64,000 nt of DNA from Oceanobacillus senegalensis (GTDB lineage Bacteria; Bacillota; Bacilli; Bacillales; Amphibacillaceae), in assembly GCF_900176885.1 (NCBI RefSeq), contig NZ_LT839648.1:2570618-2634617 (forward strand). The letters are read 5' to 3'. Shown here in pieces: positions 26,779-35,232 of the stretch. Position numbers and translations under genes: made by a program. Numbering within the stretch: position 1 is the stretch's first letter; every line of letters starts with the position of its first letter. The notes under the pieces are model-generated. The model was not told where the DNA came from and searched no databases. It saw only the letters and a program-made list of their open reading frames with translations.

Positions 26779-27621
26779 TTACAAGATTGCTACTTGATGT
26801 CTACTTGCATGGCAATTCAGGTTAACAGCTACTGGCAATGTAGCAATATGACATGCCTCTGCTTCAATTTTTACATCAAGTGCTGTCGTTGACCCTCCTA
26901 ATCCCTGTGGTCCAATACCTAATCGATTAATTTCCCTCATCAGTTCTTCCTCTAAATCTGCAATCGTTTTGTCTGGATTACGTTCACCAATTGGCCGAAA
27001 CAATGACTTCTTTGCTAAGAAAGCACAGCGTTCAAAGTTACCACCAATACCAATACCAACGACTAATGGTGGACATGCATTCGGTCCTGCCACCTTTACG
27101 ATATCTAAGATATAATTCTTGATTCCAGTAAGACCATCAGAAGGTTTCAGCATTTTCATATCACTCATATTTTCTGCGCCTCCACCTTTGGCTGTCATAT
27201 GGATGGTGATTTGATCCCCTTCAACCAATTCTATATGGATAACTGCAGGAGTATTATCCCCTGTATTCATACGGTTTAATGGATCACCTACAATCGAACT
27301 TCGTAGATAACCTTCACCATAACCTTTCCGTACTCCTTCATTAATTGCATCCGAAAGTTTACCACCATCAATATGACAATCTTGACCAACCTCAACAATA
27401 AAGACAGCCGTTCCCGTATCTTGACACATTGGGACATATTCTGTTGTTGCTACATTTGCATTGTCTACGAGTTGCTGGAGTACATCTTTTCCAACAGGTG
27501 ATTCTTCCGTACGTAATGCTTTCTGAAATGCTTCAAACACATCTTCGCCCAAATGATAGTTTGCTTCTTGGCACATGGAAGCTACATTTTGAACGAGTTC
27601 TTCATACGTTATTTTTCTCAC
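26779..27621 (-). CDS. Class I fumarase/tartrate dehydratase alpha subunit
   Basis: This protein of about 280 residues is the [4Fe-4S] domain of class I hydro-lyases. Cluster ligands are expected at Cys in MCQDTGTAVF near 61, GGNFERCAFLAKK near 188, and the later Cys in IEAEACHIATLP. GGGAENMSDMKML near 145 is a family signature. The start is GTG at 27621, six bases after AAAGGTG; the upstream GTG in frame is inside that site. It pairs with the beta gene downstream and is separated from the dehydrogenase gene upstream by a perfect hairpin at 27656-27691. Confidence 0.88.
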   Translation of the reverse strand: MRKITYEELVQNVASMCQEANYHLGEDVFEAFQKALRTEESPVGKDVLQQLVDNANVATTEYVPMCQDTGTAVFIVEVGQDCHIDGGKLSDAINEGVRKGYGEGYLRSSIVGDPLNRMNTGDNTPAVIHIELVEGDQITIHMTAKGGGAENMSDMKMLKPSDGLTGIKNYILDIVKVAGPNACPPLVVGIGIGGNFERCAFLAKKSLFRPIGERNPDKTIADLEEELMREINRLGIGPQGLGGSTTALDVKIEAEACHIATLPVAVNLNCHASRHQVAIL

Positions 27622-27655
27622 ATTAATCACCTTTCTAAATAGTGGATAATCGGGT

Positions 27656-27691
27656 AACTTCCATTAGCAGGATAAGCTGCTAATGGAAGTT
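27656..27691 (-). other. Perfect 15-bp hairpin inside the cluster
   Basis: The arms AACTTCCATTAGCAG (27656-27670) and CTGCTAATGGAAGTT (27677-27691) pair perfectly over a 6-base loop. No T tract follows on the minus strand, so this looks like an attenuator, RNA-stability hairpin or processing site between the dehydrogenase gene and the hydro-lyase alpha gene, not a full terminator. Confidence 0.6.
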
Positions 27692-27703
27692 CATTCAATT
27701 CAT

Positions 27704-28864
27704 TTAAAACGATCTTGGTAGTCCAAGAACGTGTTGACCAATGTACGTTGTAACTAGGTTATTGGTAACAGGTGCAACAATGAATAAACGGGCTTCTCTA
27801 AATTTACGTTCAATATTGTATTCTTTTGCAAATCCATATCCACCATACGTTGTCATCGCAGCATTAGCAGCTTTCCAAGTAGATTCCGTTGCCAAATACT
27901 TCGCCATATTTGCTTCCGCTCCGCACTTTTCCCCTGCGTCAAATAGTTTTGCTGCCTTATCTCTCATTAATGTTGCAGCTTCAATATCCATATACGATTG
28001 TGCGATTGGAAATTGAACCCCTTGATTTTGACCAATTGGACGATTAAAGACAACACGTTCGTTTGCGTATTGGACAGATCTATCGACAAAGTATTTTCCG
28101 TCCCCAAGACTTTCTGATGCTACTAGGATACGTTCTGCGTTCATTCCGCTTAATACATACTTAAATCCCTTTCCCTCTAACCCAATCAAGTTTTCTTCAG
28201 GAATCTCCGCATTTTCAAAGAAAACTTCCGTTGTCGCATGGTTAATCATTGTATCAATTGGGCGAATCGTAATATTGTCTTGCTGATCTTTCATATCAAG
28301 AATAAATAAGCTTAGTCCATCCGTTTTCTTCGCTACTTGGTCTTTAGGTGTTGTTCTAGCTAGAAGTAACATCAGATCGGAATGCTCTGTACGAGAGATA
28401 AATATTTTTTGCCCATTTACAATATATTTATCCCCTTGTTTAACTGCAGTGGTGGTAATACTTGTCGTATCACTTCCAGCAGTAGGTTCCGTAATACCAA
28501 ATGCTTGAAGTCTTAATTCTCCACTAGCAATTTTCGGAAGGTAACGTTGTTTTTGTTCCTCACTACCATGTCTCAAGATGGCTCCCATGGTATACATTTG
28601 CGCATGCCCTGCACCTGAATTCCCACCAGAACGGTTGATTTCCTCCAAAATAATTCCAGCTTCCAACATCCCAAGACCAGCTCCACCATATTCTTCTGGA
28701 ATCAATACAGATAACCAGCCCTCGTTTGTTAACGCTTTAATAAATTCTTCTGGATATTCATCCTTTTCGTCGGTTTCCCTCCAGTAAGTTTCTGGAAACT
28801 TATCACATAATGCACGAACACTTTCACGGATTAATTCAAGATCTTGAACAGTACTTGTAGCCAT
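27704..28864 (-). CDS. Acyl-CoA dehydrogenase family protein of the C5 cluster
   Basis: This 386-residue acyl-CoA dehydrogenase has GITEPTAGSDTTSITT near 119, KYIVNGQKIFISR near 142, and YGGYGFAKEYNIERKFREARL near 340. The usual YEGT region is FIVAPVTNNLV, so the typical catalytic Glu is absent; this variant recurs in dehydrogenases ending in HVLGLPRS. A similar gene occurs in proteobacterial itaconate loci. It could oxidise methylsuccinyl-CoA or a related C5 ester. The ATG follows AAAAGGGGAAATG. Family certain, substrate inferred. Confidence 0.85.
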   Translation of the reverse strand: MATSTVQDLELIRESVRALCDKFPETYWRETDEKDEYPEEFIKALTNEGWLSVLIPEEYGGAGLGMLEAGIILEEINRSGGNSGAGHAQMYTMGAILRHGSEEQKQRYLPKIASGELRLQAFGITEPTAGSDTTSITTTAVKQGDKYIVNGQKIFISRTEHSDLMLLLARTTPKDQVAKKTDGLSLFILDMKDQQDNITIRPIDTMINHATTEVFFENAEIPEENLIGLEGKGFKYVLSGMNAERILVASESLGDGKYFVDRSVQYANERVVFNRPIGQNQGVQFPIAQSYMDIEAATLMRDKAAKLFDAGEKCGAEANMAKYLATESTWKAANAAMTTYGGYGFAKEYNIERKFREARLFIVAPVTNNLVTTYIGQHVLGLPRSF

Positions 28865-28881
28865 TTTACATTTCCCCTTTT

Positions 28882-29676
28882 TTATTTATTTTTCCAATTT
28901 GGTTGGCGTTTTTCATTAAATGCAAGAATCCCTTCCTGCCTATCTTCTGAATTAGCAGTTTTATAATAATTATTAAGCTCGATGGTTAACGCTGTGTGAA
29001 GGTCAGTTTGCAGTCCGTTATTAACTGACTCTTTCAGTGTTTTTAAAGATAATGGTGCATTTTTAGCAATTTCTCTAGCAACCTGTAAGGTGTTTTCTTC
29101 CAATTTTTCTATGCTAAAGACATCATTTAAAAGCCCTAATTCTTTAGCTCTTTTGGAATCCATTTGGCTTCCTCTAAAAAGGTATTCTTTTGCAATCCCG
29201 ACAGGAATAACACGTGGTAGGTTTTGTGTACCGCCTACACCTGGGATGATTCCAATTTTCGCCTCTGGTAGTCCTAATCTGGCGTGTGAAGCAGAATAGC
29301 GAAGGTCACAACTTAACGCCATTTCCAATCCCCCGCCTAAAGCATAACCATTAATCGCCGCAATAACTGGATACGGAAAATCACGGATCTCCTTGAATGC
29401 GTTCTCAAAAATATCGTGTTGTTTCTTCCATTGTTTATTTGTCATACCATTTCTTTCTTTAAGGTCTGCCCCAACACAGAAGCTCTTTTCACCATTAGCA
29501 GTAATAATTAAAACACGTATATCTTCATCCTCTTTAAGTTCTTGAAGACTATTTAATAAATCAAGACCCATTTGTGTGTTCATTGCATTCATGGAATTAG
29601 GTCTGTTTAGTGTGATGGTATAAACACCTTTAGTTTCCTCGTCTTTTTTGATCAATAATGTTTCATATTGCTCCAT
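28882..29676 (-). CDS. Enoyl-CoA hydratase/isomerase family protein
   Basis: This 264-residue crotonase has FCVGADLKERNGM near 66-78, NGYALGGGLEMALSCDLRYS near 110-129 and LPEAKIGIIPGVGGTQNLPR near 135-154. It should hydrate or isomerise a short enoyl-CoA. It lies between the HMG-CoA-lyase-like gene and the dehydrogenase gene; this trio resembles leucine-type branched-acid degradation (methylglutaconyl-CoA hydratase plus HMG-CoA lyase), which is an alternative reading for part of the cluster. The ATG follows a run of G. Confidence 0.87.
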   Translation of the reverse strand: MEQYETLLIKKDEETKGVYTITLNRPNSMNAMNTQMGLDLLNSLQELKEDEDIRVLIITANGEKSFCVGADLKERNGMTNKQWKKQHDIFENAFKEIRDFPYPVIAAINGYALGGGLEMALSCDLRYSASHARLGLPEAKIGIIPGVGGTQNLPRVIPVGIAKEYLFRGSQMDSKRAKELGLLNDVFSIEKLEENTLQVAREIAKNAPLSLKTLKESVNNGLQTDLHTALTIELNNYYKTANSEDRQEGILAFNEKRQPNWKNK

Positions 29677-29687
29677 TTTATTCCCCC

Positions 29688-30614
29688 CTATGCTTCCGTC
29701 GGTATTTTATATTGACGGTTAGACTTACCAGCTTTCAATACATAACTAGATAATTCATGACCCATCAATTCTTTTAATCTTCTTGATGCTGCTATAAGTT
29801 TATCCAAATCAACACCTGTGTCTATTCCCATATTGTGCAGCATATGTACAACATCTTCGGTACACACATTACCTGTCGCACCAGGTGCGAATGGACAACC
29901 ACCAAGCCCTCCTAATGAAGCATCAAAACTAGTAATGCCAGCTTCTATTCCAGCTAGAATATTAGAAAGTCCCATTCCTCTTGTATTATGAAAATGTAGA
30001 TTAAAAGCTTGTTCAGGGAAACTTTCCCTCATCATTTTTACAAATTCATAGACTTGTTTTGGATTGGCCATTCCTGTTGTATCAGCAAAGGTTATTAAAT
30101 TGGCTCTCAATTCGATTACCTGTTTTACGATTTCTTTCACTCGCTTAACTGGTACTTCCCCTTCAAACGGACAACCGAATGATGTTGCGATAGATACCTC
30201 TAGTTTTATATCGCTATTATCACAAAATTCCTTGATTGCCTTTAATCTTTCTAGCGATTTTTCTGTCGTTTGCCTTACATTTTGGAGGTTATGTGTATTA
30301 CTTGCAGAAAAAACAAAATTAACTCGTTTTACCCCATGTTTTGCTGCATTTTCAGTTCCCTTTAAATTAGGAACTAAAGCAACTAGATTGAGCGCTTCAC
30401 GGTGTTTGATTAACTCAAATAATTCTCCAGAGTTAGCCATTTGTGGTACTGCCTTTGGATGAACGAAAGAGCCAAATTCTAGATTCGTAGTATTTGCTTC
30501 GTATAACAAATTGACTAATTCCTGCTTTTCATTGACAGATAAAATCTTATCTTCCAATTGAATACCATCTCGAAGAATGACCTCATTAATGGTTACCTTC
30601 TGAGGTAGGCTCAT
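29688..30614 (-). CDS. Hydroxymethylglutaryl-CoA lyase-like protein
   Basis: This HMGL-like TIM barrel of about 308 residues has NEVILRDGIQLEDK near 10-23 (the RDGxQ active-site motif), metal-binding HFH near 207-209, and the signature GGCPFAPGATGN with active-site Cys near 238-249. It cleaves a 3-hydroxy-3-methylglutaryl-type CoA ester to acetyl-CoA and an oxo acid. The ATG at 30614 follows GGAGGGGAG; an earlier in-frame ATG has no site. It is the first gene of the cluster, downstream of a strong promoter and a GntR-type inverted repeat. Confidence 0.86.
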   Translation of the reverse strand: MSLPQKVTINEVILRDGIQLEDKILSVNEKQELVNLLYEANTTNLEFGSFVHPKAVPQMANSGELFELIKHREALNLVALVPNLKGTENAAKHGVKRVNFVFSASNTHNLQNVRQTTEKSLERLKAIKEFCDNSDIKLEVSIATSFGCPFEGEVPVKRVKEIVKQVIELRANLITFADTTGMANPKQVYEFVKMMRESFPEQAFNLHFHNTRGMGLSNILAGIEAGITSFDASLGGLGGCPFAPGATGNVCTEDVVHMLHNMGIDTGVDLDKLIAASRRLKELMGHELSSYVLKAGKSNRQYKIPTEA

Positions 30615-30635
30615 GAACTCCCCTCCTATTGTTTT

Positions 30636-30652
30636 TTGTATATTGGATACAA
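30636..30652 (-). promoter_or_regulatory. Probable GntR operator
   Basis: TTGTAT and ATACAA form a perfect 6-bp inverted repeat around a 5-base spacer, placed between the -10 box at 30762 and the first start codon at 30614. GntR/FCD regulators commonly bind TTGTATACAA-like palindromes, though usually with a shorter spacer. The regulator gene lies in the same cluster. Confidence 0.5.
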
Positions 30653-30761
30653 TATATTTATTTTTAAAATCGCTTTCAGGAAGAAAACGATTCATAAACG
30701 AATTTTAATATAATTTAAATTAAAAAACCTCTTAATTTTCAGATAATACTTACTTGTTTTA

Positions 30762-30790
30762 ATTATACGTAATTTCATTTTATCTGTAAA
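30762..30790 (-). promoter_or_regulatory. Sigma-A promoter of the C5-dicarboxylate-type cluster
   Basis: On the minus strand TTTACA (30785-30790) and TATAAT (30762-30767) are separated by exactly 17 bases. It is the best promoter in this gap and points to the HMG-CoA-lyase-like gene, giving a leader of about 140 bases that contains the inverted repeat. Confidence 0.6.
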
Positions 30791-30801
30791 GACTAAATTT
30801 A

Positions 30802-31614
30802 CTAAATATTAATTTTCCTCTTTATGTCTTCTAATATTGATGTAACAATGTGCAACGTATCATACTCTCCCTCTGAATACTCTATTAATTTATAATTTTT
30901 CGGGAACAGTTTTCGCTTTATCTCATATGCTATATTTCCTTGGTTATATAGTTCCTCCACTTTTGCATAAATTTCCTCAAGATAGATCATTTTTTTTCTT
31001 AACATGGCTCTACCATTTGGAACAAATCCAGTGTGTGAACAAAAAAGGCTTTCAAAATTTAAACTCAGTAATTTCCTTATGGAGTGAATTATCATTGGAA
31101 TGGACTCATCTTTCATGATAATTTTTGTTTCAGGAGATATGTACAAATCTCCAGCAAATAACCTACCAGACTCTTCATGAAATAATGAAACATGATCATT
31201 AGCATGACCAGGAGTATAAATAACCTTCCATTCAAGATTGGCAGACTGAATAGTTGACTCTACTGGGAGCACTTCAAATGGCTTCCTAATTCCCCAGGTT
31301 TGTTGACGGTACATGGGATATGAAACAGGTTTTTCACATATCTCTATTCCCTTTGGATGAATATATATAGGTACATTTTTGTTTTCTTTAATCCATGAAG
31401 CAGTACCCGTATGATCTTCATGACTATGTGTCAACATAACTAAATTAAATGAATGCTCCTGATAAAACGGTATTAACTCCTCAAGTAAAATGACAGGACC
31501 TGTATCAATTAACATCCCATCTACTATATACATATAAACTGTTCGGCCTGCTTTACCAAGCTTGGTAACCAGCTTGACACAATTGACATCTTCAAGTTCT
31601 GTCATATGTATCAT
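30802..31614 (-). CDS. MBL-fold metallo-hydrolase
   Basis: This 270-residue metallo-beta-lactamase-fold protein has the metal motif THSHEDHTG (62-70), IYTPGHANDHVSLFHE with a further His near 138, and LFAGDLYI near 153. Proteins of this class hydrolyse thioesters, lactones or glyoxalase-type substrates. It lies 28 bases after the second DASS transporter gene and is probably co-transcribed with it. The start at 31614 has GGAGG at a wide spacing; an ATG three codons later is an alternative. The substrate is unknown. Confidence 0.84.
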   Translation of the reverse strand: MIHMTELEDVNCVKLVTKLGKAGRTVYMYIVDGMLIDTGPVILLEELIPFYQEHSFNLVMLTHSHEDHTGTASWIKENKNVPIYIHPKGIEICEKPVSYPMYRQQTWGIRKPFEVLPVESTIQSANLEWKVIYTPGHANDHVSLFHEESGRLFAGDLYISPETKIIMKDESIPMIIHSIRKLLSLNFESLFCSHTGFVPNGRAMLRKKMIYLEEIYAKVEELYNQGNIAYEIKRKLFPKNYKLIEYSEGEYDTLHIVTSILEDIKRKINI

Positions 31615-31642
31615 CTTCCAAACACAACCTCCTACTAGTAAT

Positions 31643-33082
31643 TTATGGCCAGAATCCTAACCATCTCCACCATGTGAACGCGACTACTATCGTAATAATG
31701 ATACTTATGACCGTTCCAATGATTCCTGAAGCATAAAAATCCCGTTGTTCAATCAGCCCAGTTCCGTGAACCACCACATTCGGCATGGTCTCTACAACTA
31801 AAATAAATCCAAATAATAGGGTAACAGAGGCTGCAAAGCTCATGACTACTGGGTCAATTCCCGCTTCTATGGACAAGCCAATTAACACTGGCAATAATGT
31901 AACTACAGCCGTAGAGACATTTGTTACTCCTAAATGAAAGATTTGCGAAATAATAACAACTAGAATGATTCCTATCCAAGGATTTCCAATAGCCTCCAGG
32001 ACTACACCTGCCGTAAATAAATTTGCAAGAATATCTATTGCACCTGTTTCAATTAAGCAGAAACCAAGTGATAAGGTTGCTCCGATTAGTAGTACCATAT
32101 CAAAATTCACTTGGACCATTTTCTTCCAATTTACAAACCCAAAACCTGGAAGGGACATAAGAATGACCGCAATTAATGCTGGAACGGTTGGGTGATATCC
32201 ATGGATAGATTGCGTCATCCATAATAAAACCGTGAAACTTAATATCGCTAAACATTTCTTTTCCTTTTTACTGATTGAACCCAGTTCATTCCTTTTAACA
32301 GACATATCCCTTTTCAGTTCTTGAAAGGAATAGTCTTCAGGTCTAAACTGCCTCCATAGCATGAGCGGAATACAAAGAATAAGCAAAAGCCAAATTGGAA
32401 GCGCATAGAGTAACCAATCGAAATAGGATAATGAACCTCCCGTATAAATAGTTAGAATTTCAATAGCTAGGATATTCCCAACAGCAGCTGTTAAAATAGC
32501 TGTACCACTTATATTGCCCGCAAACGCTGTACCTACAAGCATTAGCTTACTAAAGTTACTCCCTTGTTTAGCACCTACCGCGTTAATTACAGAAACGACT
32601 ACTGGTACCATTAACTGTACTCTTACTGCAGTTGCTGGAATAAAAAATGCTTGAATCTGCATTAACAGAAAAAATCCCATAAAGATATTTTTTGCGGAAC
32701 TTCCACACTTTGCAAGAAAAGCGTAAGTGATTCTGTCCATTAGTGCCGTTTGATTTACCCCCTGGGCAATCATCATTCCTGCAATAATCAGAAAAACTGC
32801 AGGAGAGGAAAAACCACTTAACACCGTTTCAGCTGAAACAGCATTAAACAGGAATAATAATATCAATGCTAGAACCGAGGTCATCCCAAGCGGAATAGGT
32901 TCCAGGGCCCATAATAGAACACCAAAAGCCATTACAGAAATCGCAACTCTTGGTGACCAAGCAACACTCTCAGGCAAAAAAATCAATAGGCCCAAAAATA
33001 TCATTGCTGAAATAACGAAAGAAACAATCTTTTTATTCCCTTTTATATGTACTTTATTTAATAAATGACTTTGAGCCTTCAT
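31643..33082 (-). CDS. SLC13/DASS-family anion transporter
   Basis: This 479-residue membrane protein has about a dozen hydrophobic helices and the DASS layout: WALEPIPLGMTSVLALILLF near 59 and two half-helix binding motifs. These are degenerate, reading PATAVRVQ and NVSTAV instead of SNT. It probably transports a dicarboxylate or sulfonate-like anion with sodium. It is a diverged relative of the DASS protein at 23662-25296. It is preceded by a strong hairpin terminator (33127-33169), so it probably has its own promoter. Confidence 0.82.
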   Translation of the reverse strand: MKAQSHLLNKVHIKGNKKIVSFVISAMIFLGLLIFLPESVAWSPRVAISVMAFGVLLWALEPIPLGMTSVLALILLFLFNAVSAETVLSGFSSPAVFLIIAGMMIAQGVNQTALMDRITYAFLAKCGSSAKNIFMGFFLLMQIQAFFIPATAVRVQLMVPVVVSVINAVGAKQGSNFSKLMLVGTAFAGNISGTAILTAAVGNILAIEILTIYTGGSLSYFDWLLYALPIWLLLILCIPLMLWRQFRPEDYSFQELKRDMSVKRNELGSISKKEKKCLAILSFTVLLWMTQSIHGYHPTVPALIAVILMSLPGFGFVNWKKMVQVNFDMVLLIGATLSLGFCLIETGAIDILANLFTAGVVLEAIGNPWIGIILVVIISQIFHLGVTNVSTAVVTLLPVLIGLSIEAGIDPVVMSFAASVTLLFGFILVVETMPNVVVHGTGLIEQRDFYASGIIGTVISIIITIVVAFTWWRWLGFWP

Positions 33083-33126
33083 GTTTCTCTCAACTTCTTC
33101 CTATTTTTGTACTAAGAGATAGATAA

Positions 33127-33169
33127 ATAGAAATGTATAGCATTATTTATAGATGCTATACATTTCTAT
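33127..33169 (-). terminator. Strong hairpin after the second TRAP permease gene
   Basis: ATAGAAATGTATAGCA and TGCTATACATTTCTAT pair over 16 bp with an 11-base loop, 17 bases after the permease stop codon. The T tract on the minus strand is imperfect (TTTAT). Position and stem length support a terminator. Confidence 0.65.
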
Positions 33170-33185
33170 GAGATACCTTCTTAAA

Positions 33186-35144
33186 CTACGCCGCCCTTTC
33201 AACCGTATGGGTGTTATTCATATACTTTTGAATTGCTATTACAACAACTACTACGCCGATTCCAATTAAATCGGTTACCAAGCCTGATAACATAAATAGT
33301 ATTGCGGCACCAATTAGTAAGATTCTACTGTACCATTTTGCTGGCTTCTTAAAGAACCAAGCCTGCACTGATGCAGATAAGAGATAAACTCCAACTAGTG
33401 CCGTTATGGAAGCTATAATGATCCCAAGTGTAGAGTCCGTTCTCATTAACAATTCAGGACTGAAGAAGAACATGAACGGTACAATAAATGCTGCCAAACC
33501 AAGTTTGAAAGCATCAACCCCTGTTTTCATTGGGTCGGTACCCGTTATTCCCGCTGCAGCAAAAGCAGCCAAGGCCACAGGTGGTGTAATCGCTGAAATA
33601 ACAGCAAAATAGAAGACAAACATATGTGCCGTCAATGGGGCAATTCCCATGTTAATTAAACCAGGAGCAACTGCAGATGCTGCAACCGCATAAGCAGCTG
33701 TTGTCGGCATTCCCATCCCCAAAATAATAGAAATTGCCATAGCAAAAATTAGGGCAATCAACATATTATTATCAGCTATAGCTAGTAACATCGAACTAAA
33801 ACGCTGTCCTATACCTGTAAGGGCAATGACACCTACGATAATACCGGCACAAGCAACGATAGCAATTAGTTGGATAGCATTTTTCATACCAAGTTCCAAG
33901 GCTTCTAAAATATGCTTAAATCCCATGCGTGTATCCTTACTAAATAAACTAAGAATGTAGCAAGAAATAATTCCCGCTGTCCCAGCGAAAATAACAGAAA
34001 ATCCTTGTACTAGCATAGTGATTAATAAAATGATTGGAATAAATAGATATGCCTTCTTCAAAATAGATTTTAAATTCGGTAACTGATCCCGACTTAATCC
34101 CATCATTCCAGCTTTTAAAGCTTTAAAATCTACCATAAAATATACAGAAGTGAAATATAGAATCGCCGGAATGGTAGCTGCAATAATTATTTCCGAATAA
34201 GGCATACCAGTGATTTCTGCCATCAGGAATGCACCCGCACCCATAATTGGTGGTAATAACTGTCCCCCTGCTGATGCTGTGGCTTCTGTTGCAGCTGCAA
34301 AACGAGGAGGGTATCCTGTTCGTTTCATCAGTGGAATAGTTAAAGACCCTGTGGCTACCACATTACCAGCTGAGGTACCATTAATCATGCCCATTAATCC
34401 AGAAGAAAAGATAGCTACTTTCGCTGGCCCCCCTCTCAGGCTACCAGCTAATGCAAATGCAACATTAATGAAATATTGCCCAACACCTGACATTTGCAAG
34501 AATGCACCAAATATGATGAACAAAATAATATATTTTGCAGAAACCGCAGTTGTTACTCCAAAGACACCATCTAGACCGAAAACATACGTTACAAATCTTT
34601 CTAGAGAATATCCGTTATGATTTAAAATACCTGGCAAATAGGGACCAGCAAATACATAAGCCACAAACACAGAAGCTAAGATTGGCAACACCCATCCACT
34701 TGTGCGACGAGTTAATTCCAAAACAAGTAACAACCCTACTAATGCCACATAGAAATCTATCGTCGTTGGTGTTACCCCAAAACGAAAGACAAGTTGTTCT
34801 AAATTAGCATAGATATAAAATCCAATATATATAGATGCTATAATGAGTAGCCAATCAATAATATGAACTTTATTGGTTTTCTGTCTCCAACCAGGATATA
34901 ACATAAGCCCTAATACCATCCCAAAAACTAAGTGGGTACTTCTAAACACCCAAGGATCAATAGGATTTAGATTAAGAATATACAAATGATAAAGAGCACC
35001 AATGACAGCAATCACCATAAACAAATAACGTACCCATCCTGTTAAATTACGTGTATTAGACGAAGCTTCTAACGCTTCTTCATCGACTGTTATATCTATT
35101 TTATTATTTGTCTTTACTTTTGATGGCTTGTTTTTTTCTTCCAC
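33186..35144 (-). CDS. TRAP transporter permease, fused 4TM/12TM (TAXI type)
   Basis: This fused DctQM-type permease of about 652 residues starts with a charged cytoplasmic segment of about 35 residues, then many hydrophobic helices. Signature stretches are GMINGTSAGNVVATGSLTIPLMKRTGY near 255 and ITPPVALAAFAAAGITGTDPMKTG near 530. It pairs with the TAXI binding protein encoded 88 bases upstream. GTG at 35144 is the likely start, eight bases after GGAGG. It resembles the permease at 12656-14572, so the window has two TAXI systems. Confidence 0.87.
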   Translation of the reverse strand: MEEKNKPSKVKTNNKIDITVDEEALEASSNTRNLTGWVRYLFMVIAVIGALYHLYILNLNPIDPWVFRSTHLVFGMVLGLMLYPGWRQKTNKVHIIDWLLIIASIYIGFYIYANLEQLVFRFGVTPTTIDFYVALVGLLLVLELTRRTSGWVLPILASVFVAYVFAGPYLPGILNHNGYSLERFVTYVFGLDGVFGVTTAVSAKYIILFIIFGAFLQMSGVGQYFINVAFALAGSLRGGPAKVAIFSSGLMGMINGTSAGNVVATGSLTIPLMKRTGYPPRFAAATEATASAGGQLLPPIMGAGAFLMAEITGMPYSEIIIAATIPAILYFTSVYFMVDFKALKAGMMGLSRDQLPNLKSILKKAYLFIPIILLITMLVQGFSVIFAGTAGIISCYILSLFSKDTRMGFKHILEALELGMKNAIQLIAIVACAGIIVGVIALTGIGQRFSSMLLAIADNNMLIALIFAMAISIILGMGMPTTAAYAVAASAVAPGLINMGIAPLTAHMFVFYFAVISAITPPVALAAFAAAGITGTDPMKTGVDAFKLGLAAFIVPFMFFFSPELLMRTDSTLGIIIASITALVGVYLLSASVQAWFFKKPAKWYSRILLIGAAILFMLSGLVTDLIGIGVVVVVIAIQKYMNNTHTVERAA

Positions 35145-35184
35145 AGCATCCACCTCCTAAAACGGAATGATTTTATATGTTTTT

Positions 35185-35218
35185 AATAGATTCCCTATCT
35201 TTAGACGGGGAATCTATT
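35185..35218 (-). other. Intercistronic RNA hairpin between TAXI binding-protein and permease genes
   Basis: AATAGATTCCC (35185-35195) and GGGAATCTATT (35208-35218) pair over 11 bp with a 12-base loop in the short gap between the two genes. On the minus strand it is followed by A residues, so it is not a terminator there. It mirrors the hairpin at 14624-14646. Confidence 0.55.
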
Positions 35219-35232
35219 ATTTTAGTATCTAA

